NCBI GenBank assembly: GCA_948146395.1
Contig: OX411559.1
Span: 30,844,708-30,908,707 of the forward strand
DNA: 64,000 nucleotides
Origin: Fragum whitleyi
Lineage: Eukaryota > Mollusca > Bivalvia > Cardiida > Cardiidae
Direction of reading: 5' to 3'
The number at the start of each line of letters is the position of its first letter. Within the stretch, counting starts at the first letter, position 1. Below are positions 57,263-64,000 of this stretch, in pieces. The notes below the pieces were generated by a model, which did not search any database, was not told the origin of the DNA, and saw nothing but the letters and a program-made list of their open reading frames with translations. A program made the translations under genes and the position numbers.

Positions 57263-60200
57263 GTAAGTATTGTTTTTTTACTCGAGGATAATACACTAAA
57301 AAGTTGAGAGACTCTTAACCCTTGTCATGCTGAATCCAGAATATTCCTGCTTTGGTAGGAGCTATAGACAAACATCAGACTGCACATATGTGCAGTCTGA
57401 TGTTAGTCTACACCACCTGTTTCTCAATTTCAAACCAAAATTGTCAATAGATTTAGTTTTTCAAACAAAAATTGTCCTACAGTAGGTAATTTCATTGATT
57501 TTTACCCTTTGATTTTGATAATAATTTTTAGCCAAAATTTATTCAGCATGACAAGGGTTAATTTCAATTTTGGTTCCAGCTCTTATCAGGGCCCGAGGTT
57601 ATAAAATTTTTCTCAGGCTCAATTCCAGATTTTCTCAAATTTCAATTTGATATTAAACCCGTAATTCTGTCTTATTACTCATTGTAATTTATTAACATAA
57701 AAGATGATATTAATGAGTTGTTATGAATAACAACTTATTTATTATTATTAATATTATCTTTTATTTTCATACATTAATTTTAATTCAAAATTTTGTGAAA
57801 ATTGAGCCTGAGCCAGAGAAAACTTTTATAACCTCGGGCCCAGATCTTATCATGAACAAGAGAGAAACAATAAAGTTGACAATAAACTGTTTAAGACTTG
57901 CATTCTGGATGCAGGGTAGGTCTAACCTATTGACTTAAACAGGGGTATCAAAATCAGATTTTTTGCATTTGTTCAGGGCCAAAACGAAGTTGTCCACTAA
58001 TGAAGAAAAAAAAAGTTTTAGAACTCATGAATGTAATTGTTAATGAATGCTGGAACCAAGCTTTTTTCTTCATTTATAACAATACTTCCTACCCTTTAAT
58101 ATAAACTGTAGGATAATGTATCTTTTCGATCTACTTCATACTATTCAAAGATTTGGTCTGTTATCTACTTGTCAACACAGACTAGTTGTTATGAATATGT
58201 AGAAATCCTCACGTCAGACAAGCAGGGCTTGTGCTAGCTTTTTCGAATTCAGGGGTCATTAGCCCCAGGACTCTGAATTCTTAGGGTTCAAAACTGCTGT
58301 TGAAGGAGTCAAAGCAATAAAACAAGGGGACATTTCCTGGTCATGCTGATTTGACTTCGTGATTTCTCCTTCATATTTTAATAAGAAATTCATGTGAAAT
58401 TTGAATTTCTTATAAAGATTATGAAGGTGGGAAGTCATTCTAATACAGTTTCAATTTTATATTTTTAGATACATTAGATTTAGACAAATTATTCTAATAA
58501 ATTTTTAATTTTATATTTTTAGATACATTAGATTTAGACAAATTATTCTAATACATTTTCAAATTTATGTTTTTAGATACATTAGATTTAGACAAATTAT
58601 TCTAATACATTTTCAATTTTATATTTTCAGATGCTGCGGTAATGGTTACACATCTAGATGGTACCACGTCTCAAATGGTGAACATTATTGTAATGAATGT
58701 TTTGAGTATTTCTATAGAAGGTAAATACATTTAAATTTACTTAATATGTTTGTCTGTAATAACTCTTTATTGGGGGCAGAAAATAGTCGAAAAGAAGAAA
58801 GAATATATTTTTCTTTTATACAATGACCTGAGCACAACGTGCTCAGGGGGAGCTTTTAGGATCACCCTGAGTCCGTTGTGCATGGTCTGTCGTCAACAAT
58901 CTTAAAAACTTTTTCTCCTGAAACACTAGGTTGATTTCAGTGAAATTTTACCAAAATGTTCCTTTGGTGACCCTTTTCAATAATTGGCTTGGAAATTCTG
59001 ATTGGGCCATAAATATGGGTGTGGCAGGGTGGGGCAATTTTTCTCATTTGAATCTTTGAACTTTATCTCCTCCTGAACCATTGGGCCGATTTCAATGAAA
59101 CTTTACCAGAAAGTTCCTTGGGTGACCTTTTTCAAAAATTGTTAGCAAAATTTTGATTGGCCCATAAGTATGAGCATGGCAGGGCAGGGCTTATTTTAAG
59201 CCATGATGATAAATCTTTGAATGACATCTCCTGTGCCAATGGGCCAATTTCAATGAAACTTTACCAGAATGTTCCTTGGGTGACCCTTCTCAAAAATTGT
59301 TAGCAAAATTTTGATTGGCCAATAAATATCAGAAGGGCAGGGCTTGTTTTGAGTGTTCTCAGTAATGAATGAATGGACAGGGTCTACTATGACTTTAAAT
59401 TCTTGGAATTATATCCCCTCTTCAACAATTAAGCAAATGTGAATGAAACTCCGTACTTGGATGAGATCCACTGGACAAATAAAATTCAGGTGTGCAGTTT
59501 AGGGCCATTCTGGCCCTCTTGTTTTAAAAAACAAAAAAACCCCAACAAGCTTGGTGTTGTTTGCATTGGAATTGTTGTTGGCATTGGCATGACAAAATTG
59601 GCATATCTGTTCACCATTATGAGAGCTAACCAAGCCTTCTAGGGGGATGACTCTGAAGGGGATGACTCAGAAAGTATTTTTGATAGTTTTGGAGTCCTGG
59701 CACCTTATTTTTGGGCCTTGCAAAACCTACATCCCTTAGTTTCAAACATTGAGTTAGTTTCAAAACTGGAGTTTGTATCAAACCTTGAGTAGATGTCAAA
59801 CCTTGAATTAGTTCCAAACCTTAAGTTAGTGTCAAAATTTGAGTAAGTGTCAAACATTGAGAAAGTGTCAACCTTGAATTAGTGTCAAATCTTGAGTTAG
59901 TTTCAAACCTTGAGTTACATGTTGCTTGTTACAAAATGTCAGCCTTATTAGCTCAGTTGGTAGAGCACTGGACATCAAAACCATTAAAGTTCGACCTTGT
60001 GGGTTAGGTTCCTGGGCTGGCACACTAACAAAACTAATTGTCTCTAGAATGAGACGTTAAACCGAGTGAGAGTGAGAGGGTGCTTTACACCCAGCATGTA
60101 AAATAACCATGCTGGATATCAGCAGTAGTTTTGTCATGTATTCTTGCACTTTGCCCTGTAACAACTAACCATCTTCTGGCGCGTTGCTCATAGGGGCATC

Positions 60201-63200
60201 TGCTATTGTATCAACAATAAATAAACGGAAATAGACACACACGCTTGTTACAAGTTTTATCCAAGTGCAAAAAGAACTTTTTTTCAATGGGATCCTTCAG
60301 GACTACTTGTGATCATGAGAGTCCCTCCAGATAATCAAGGGTCCCTTCTTATGGCCTTGATTTGTGACCTTGACCTGTCTGAAAATAACTTTCAAATTAC
60401 ACTTCAACAAACCATGGGTAATATTCTGAAGGCTGAGTGAAAAACATTTGTAACTGCCTATATGTTTATAGGCAGTTACAAATGTTTTTCACTCAGCTAT
60501 CATTTTGTGCCAAGTTATCTTTTGTATGGAGATTTTTAAAGAACGGAAAGGCATGGGATGGTGAAATGTTTTAGTAACTTTGTGAGCCAAGGATTCTAAC
60601 TCCGCTTTGTTCCTTACAATTGTAAGGAACAAAGTGGGGTAAGAACCATGGCTTGAAAAAAATTTATTCTTGTCTAGAGAAAATCCAAATTTCAAAGATC
60701 TATATAGAGGGATCCTGATAAAATACATGTACTAGTCTTTGAGCTAATGGGATCTCAACCAATATTTCCGTATCTTCAGGAACTGGCTATAGTGTTAGAG
60801 TCGAACCTTTTCATGATTGTTATCTCCTTGTTTTCAGTTCTAAGGAAGGCTACAAAGAATATACAGAATGGAAAAGACTGTGGTCAAGAAATGGCAAGGC
60901 AGACAACAGTTTGAGAATGTTCATTGCTGACCAGAAGGTTCCCAATTGGGTCCAGTGTAACATATGTAACAAGTGGAGACAAGTCTACAGAGAGACGGAA
61001 CTTACTCCGGGATTTATAAAGAAATATGTGTGTGCTATTGTGGTCAAGGTATGATCTTAATTTTTGTTACACAGTTAGCCTTTCTTTCTCTTAAGCCGGA
61101 GAACAATGTCTTGTTAGTTATGTTGGTAACACGTTGGGTTTTCAATCCTTGGGTAACGAGTTTGATTCTCAGGTCAGCCAACTTTCATATCTCATTTCAT
61201 AAAAGTCATGTTGAAACATGGAGCAGCCATCATAGTGCAGTTGGTAGCGCATGGGACTGACAATCTAGAGGTCCAAGGTTTGAGCCCCGACTTCGGCACT
61301 CATTCTTTCCTACTATTTGTCTCTCACAAATGGGTTGATAATTGTAGACCTTTGTGAGATAGAAGCTGCAGGTTAGGAAAGGTTGTAATAGTAGTACTGG
61401 TGTGAAAAATACCAGAAACCATTGTTAGGTGCTGATGCACGGGCAATATAAATGAAAGATTATTGAAAGCTGCGTTAAACCCCATTCAAACAAACAAATA
61501 TTTTGAAACATATCATAAGTCTGTCATCAATGATAGTTTTCTTAAGTGGGATGGGTAGTTGATAGTTTGATGAAAAATTATTGTGGTTGTACTGGTGTGA
61601 GAAACAACAGGAAACCATGGGTAGGTATATCAGCATGTGAAATATATCTGCAAGAGTATTGAAAGTGTTTTTAAATCGAAGATTTATACCGGTTTCAAGA
61701 AATCCAGTCTGTTTGACCCACTACATTTTTACCTTTATCTTCTGAGCAATGTGTTCAAACCAAATAATGTGTTTTCAAACACCGAAGAAACGGCCTTTTC
61801 AGTCACAATCTACAAACTTTGTTTTTATCTTATTTACTTTTCGACAAATAGAGAAGATGCTAATACAAAATTTGATATAATTTTCGCTTTTAGTAATTAC
61901 CAGTTAGTTTTTTCAGTGTTTATAACAAGATTTTCGGTTGAGTAAAGGAGTTGAAACGTACAATAGGTTAACTGTAAAATAAATTTGTAGCACTTACAAT
62001 ATTACTACTCTGATTTTTTTCTCGAACGGTCATTTACCAGTTGTAGGGCTGAGAACCAATCAAATTCTGTTATGATTTTCACTCGGTCAAAACCCACGCG
62101 TAAATTCACACCACGTGGTAGATGCAATGGACATCGTCTGCTCGAAATGTGTCAATTAAGGTCAATGGTCGTCTGCACTCTGACAGGGAGCGTGGGAAGT
62201 CTACTGGTGGAATGAGTACTGTTGACTATGTGTTAACAAATAGAAATAATTTTGTAATTTTGAAATATTTGATTTCAATGAGCACTCTGATCACGCTCCA
62301 ATCCTATTTACAATAAATTCAAATTTGAGTATGAAGAAAAAATATTCAACAACAAATAAACCGACAAAAACATACGATAAACTGATATAGGATAGCAGTA
62401 AGAGCAATCTATTTTTAGAATAACTCATGAAAAATCATAGAGTGCTGCTAGATTTAATCAATTGGTCAGAAACCAAAGATATAAATAGCATAGTTGCCGA
62501 TTTCACGTGTTTCTTGAGGGAAAATGCATTTATAGTATTTGGGAAAACCCAATGCTTGAAAAACAAACATGTTGGTAATCAAAATAGTAAATAGTTTAAT
62601 GAAAAATGTTTTGTTGCTAAACAGGCTTTTAAACTCTAGAGAGAGGAATAATATTAACAGACAAACTTTTAGCTTGGCGTGTGCTCATTATAACAACGTA
62701 AAAAAATCTGCTAAGAAATAATTTAGACTAGCAGAGGGCTATCGAATCAGCAAACTTTCAAAATCGGACCCACGAGGTTGGATGAGCTGGCGATGTCCTC
62801 GAAAAGATGAAGTGTTAAGACAAAAAACTCACAAATTGGGCAAATATTTTACCAACTTTTATTGTCCAAATTTGAGCCCTTTTGATTGGCGAACTATTGC
62901 ACTATCCCAGCCTCTCAATGATGTCCGATTTACAGTGCTGACAGCACTTTGATTAAACTCCTGTACTTACAATACAATCTTCCGCTATAGGAATATTGTA
63001 CATTTGGATATGTTACTTTGCAGGCAGCATCACCTGTGTCTTTTACCTTTAACCAGCTCTGGGTTCAGGATGACAAACTGGTGCAAACTGTTTGCAAATT
63101 ATGTCCCACTTTGCACATACTCATGTGTGCAAAGTGGGGTATAATTTGCAAATAGTTTAGGCCGTTTTGTCATCCTGAACCCAGGGCAGTATGTAAAGAT

Positions 63201-63791
63201 TTGCTGCAGGGTAGTTACTCATTTGAATTTTCTCATTGATACAACACTATTTTCAGGGGTATAAAAACATGCTTTCTGAGAAAACACGAGGTATTGATAC
63301 AGACCAGGTGTCATTGTTTTAATCGTTGATATATTGTGAAATTTCTTGTATTATGAAAGGCATTCACTTGAATCTTGGCACACTTGTTCACCATCAACCT
63401 ATACTATCAAGGAGGATAACTCTGCATTTGTGCAGATTATGCCCCCTTTTTGACTTAGATTTGAGCCTGTGTGTTAGATTTCCAACAATTTCAAATATGT
63501 GCAAAGCTAAGACTCTGACCAGACTGTGCATGTGCACAGTCTGACCAGAGTCTTCACTATTCGTTTAGTAGATAGTTAAAGTCTCAAAGTATCCGTAGAC
63601 CATCAGATAACCTTATATTTACAGTATATAGCTGTCTCACTAATATTTCAAATTGTTGGAAATGTCACGCACAGGCCCATTTATGTTCACCATCCAGCAC
63701 CCAACAGCCAGGTGTAGGCACTTGATGGTGGTCTTGTTTTCCTTTTCAGAACCAAACACAAGAGGAAGCTTGTGGTGCCCCAGAAGATTTT
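57102..63791 (+). CDS. KDM1B: Lysine-specific histone demethylase 1B (LSD2), 5' four exons, runs off window
   Basis: KDM1B is a nuclear FAD-dependent amine oxidase that demethylates H3K4me1/2. Exons 57102-57262, 58631-58720, 60838-61048 and 63750-63791 join in frame (phases 2, 2, 0, 0) to 168 codons. Residues 1-31 are basic then acidic, probably a nuclear tail. Residues 35-77 form the LSD2-specific C4H2C2 zinc finger (C35, C40, the cysteines at 47/48 and 55/56, H66, H72, C74, C77; NGYTSRWYHVSNGEHYCNEC is nearly the vertebrate sequence). Residues ~92-168 are the CW zinc finger (WVQCNICNKWRQ with C124 and C127, C149, C162; ends CGAPEDF). ATG 57102 is three bases inside its exon after an AG, so a leader exon or an upstream start remains possible. 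SWIRM and oxidase domains lie beyond 64000. Confidence 0.93.
57300..57570. repeat. CTGCACATRTGTGCAG palindrome family copy in KDM1B intron 1
   Basis: Holds the perfect 32-base palindrome 57372-57403 (core CTGCACATATGTGCAG), followed by GTCTACACCACCTGTTTCTC and TTGTCAATAGATTTAG, the arrangement seen inverted at 14640-14800. Confidence 0.75.
58441..58630 (+). repeat. 54-bp tandem repeat carrying the exon 2 splice acceptor
   Basis: Four copies of a TTTTAG or TTTCAG acceptor sit at exact 54-base spacing (AG at 58467-58468, 58521-58522, 58575-58576 and the used 58629-58630), each preceded by AATTTTATATTTT or a close variant. Between them lies ATACATTAGATTTAGACAAA, TTATTCTAATA. Confidence 0.92.
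58631..58720 (+). CDS. KDM1B: KDM1B coding exon 2
   Basis: Acceptor ATATTTTCAG; encodes the heart of the C4H2C2 finger (CCGNGYTSRWYHVSN, then GEHYCNECFEYFYR). Donor GTAAAT, phase 2. Confidence 0.94.
58824..59523 (+). mobile_element. AGCTCACC-family Helentron-like element in KDM1B intron 2 (A6)
   Basis: Left end decayed (GACCTGAGCACAACGTGCTC, then AGGGGGAGCTTTT). Three to four core units share TTTCAATGAAACTTTACCAG and TTTTGATTGGCC with the element at 51380. Right end CAGGTGTGCAGTTTAGGGCC, then ATTCTGGCCCTCTTGTT. Confidence 0.78.
59938..60237 (+). mobile_element. tRNA-derived SINE (family 2)
   Basis: The tRNA-like head TTAGCTCAGTTGGTAGAGCA has an intact box A; the variable-arm length and box B (GGTTAGGTTCC) recall a Leu/Ser-type tRNA. 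The body follows with AATGAGACGTTAAACCGAGT and GGTGCTTTACACCCAGCATG, then CTAACCATCTTCTGGCG, ending CAACAATAAATAAACGG. It is not a functional tRNA: the acceptor and anticodon stems do not close properly. Sense orientation in KDM1B intron 2. Confidence 0.85.
60432..60497. repeat. Perfect 31-bp inverted repeat
   Basis: Arms 60432-60462 and 60467-60497 are exact reverse complements (GCTGAGTGAAAAACATTTGT at the left) with loop TGTT. Confidence 0.92.
60605..60634. repeat. Perfect 30-bp palindrome
   Basis: CTTTGTTCCTTACAA and its complement meet without a loop, and the symmetry continues imperfectly outward (GAGCCAAGGATTCTAACTCC against GGGGTAAGAACCATGGCTT). With 60432-60497 it forms two hairpins within 200 bases. 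Confidence 0.9.
60838..61048 (+). CDS. KDM1B: KDM1B coding exon 3
   Basis: Acceptor TTTTCAG; encodes SSKEGYKEYTEWKRLW, MFIADQKVPNWVQCNICNKW and RQVYRETELTPGFIKKYVC, the linker and first half of the CW finger. Donor GTATGA, phase 0. Confidence 0.94.
61222..61500 (+). mobile_element. tRNA-derived SINE (family 1), best-preserved head
   Basis: GCAGCCATCATAGTGCAGTT and GGTAGCGC (box A), GGTCCAAGGTTTGAGCCCC (box B), body GGGTTGATAATTGTAGACCT and AATACCAGAAACCATTGTTA, tail GCGTTAAACCCCATTCAAAC, AAACAAAT. A decayed second tail follows at 61530-61680. Confidence 0.9.
62100..62800 (+). mobile_element. LINE fragment: end of endonuclease and linker, decayed
   Basis: STVDYVLTNRNNF followed after a frameshift by FNEHSDHAP is the C-terminal motif of a LINE apurinic-type endonuclease. 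Further on, shifted frames give AHYNNVKKSAKK, FRLAEGYRISKLSKSDPRGW, typical of the linker before the reverse transcriptase. Inactive. KDM1B intron 3, sense orientation. Confidence 0.7.
63057..63187. mobile_element. Foldback MITE, GGGTTCAGG family, copy 2
   Basis: CTCTGGGTTCAGGATGACAA and TTGTCATCCTGAACCCAGGG are inverted ends; inner arms GTTTGCAAATTATGTCCCAC / GTGGGGTATAATTTGCAAAT around CACATACTCATGTG. Same layout as 39366-39500. Confidence 0.85.
63509..63554. repeat. TGTGCATGTGCACA palindrome family copy
   Basis: AAGACTCTGACCAGACTGTG and CACAGTCTGACCAGAGTCTT flank CATG; nearly self-complementary apart from the ACC/ACC pair. Member of the CTGCACATRTGTGCAG family. Confidence 0.7.
63750..63791 (+). 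CDS. KDM1B: KDM1B coding exon 4
   Basis: Acceptor TTTTCAG, 14 codons NQTQEEACGAPEDF, donor GTAAGT, phase 0. It supplies the last Cys of the CW finger. The next exon is beyond 64000. Confidence 0.9.
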
Positions 63792-64000
63792 GTAAGTCTT
63801 GTTTTGTGTTTTGTGTTTAATAAGGCATAAGGGATATGTAGGGCTTTAGTCTGACTTTGATAAGAAGCAAAGGAGTCAATATGTTGACAGATCAACAAAT
63901 CCGACAAAATCATTATTTTACTTTCAAAAATTCTTAAAAAACTTAATTCTTCATGGTATTTGATTGAAAAGTTGAATAATATTTAAGCATAAATAATTTT

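Noticed and set aside
59945..60025. tRNA gene
   Set aside because: Box A is good, but the cloverleaf does not close and the sequence continues into a repeated SINE body found at 26150 and 55793.
61222..61300. tRNA gene
   Set aside because: Head of a dispersed SINE family with at least five copies in the window; not a standalone tRNA.

Overview
The window is eukaryotic nuclear DNA: AT-rich and intron-rich, with GT/AG splice sites and no bacterial gene layout. The proteins are animal ones, and the dense mixture of tandem-core mobile elements and tRNA-derived SINEs resembles bivalve mollusc genomes. That assignment is inferred from repeat character and protein similarity and was not tested by a database search.

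Three host loci can be supported. (1) RPLP1, 60S acidic ribosomal protein P1, on the + strand, is complete in five coding exons from 4259 to 14860 (112 aa) and has an ETS-like/TCT-type ribosomal-protein promoter just upstream. (2) An immunity-related GTPase (IRG/IIGP family) on the - strand lies between 27293 and 30424. It is split by a 1.85-kb mobile element, has an in-frame TAG in the C-terminal half, and has lost the G3 and G4 aspartates, so it is a pseudogene or a dead pseudo-GTPase. (3) The 5' end of KDM1B/LSD2 (histone lysine demethylase 1B), on the + strand from 57102 to beyond the window end, is represented by four coding exons (168 codons) covering the C4H2C2 zinc finger and the CW zinc finger. 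SWIRM and amine oxidase exons must lie downstream.

Everything else is introns and repeats. 1-4120: a long foldback element, SINE, microsatellite and a perfect hairpin. 4331-14846 (RPLP1 introns): a CR1-like LINE tail split by a MULE-like element with a 9-bp target duplication, two tandem-core elements, a SINE and hairpin repeats. 14861-27290: many tandem-core elements, MITEs and a possible hAT relic. 30425-40000: a TTAA-flanked 1.5-kb element, further tandem-core elements and MITEs. 40601-50219: a 9.6-kb MULE-like element carrying an ~84-bp satellite. It is inserted in a SINE tail and is itself interrupted by a 4-kb TIR element and a 1.7-kb hAT-like element. 51380-55965: a tandem-core element, LINE remnant and SINE. 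56584-64000: KDM1B exons among SINE, LINE and MITE copies.

The most distinctive signal is a group of at least five repeat families with different ends but one plan: a left subterminal inverted repeat, then a CGTCCG-rich patch, then a core of ~145, ~161, ~165 or ~170-bp tandem units, then the right subterminal repeat, then a GC-rich hairpin followed by CTTGTT (or CTAGT). This matches non-autonomous Helitron/Helentron (HINE) architecture. Two other points deserve checking. A 54-bp tandem triplication of the acceptor region before KDM1B exon 2 leaves two decoy acceptors that would extend the protein in frame. The nested element at 40601-50219 carries an exon-like host fragment, as Pack-MULEs do.
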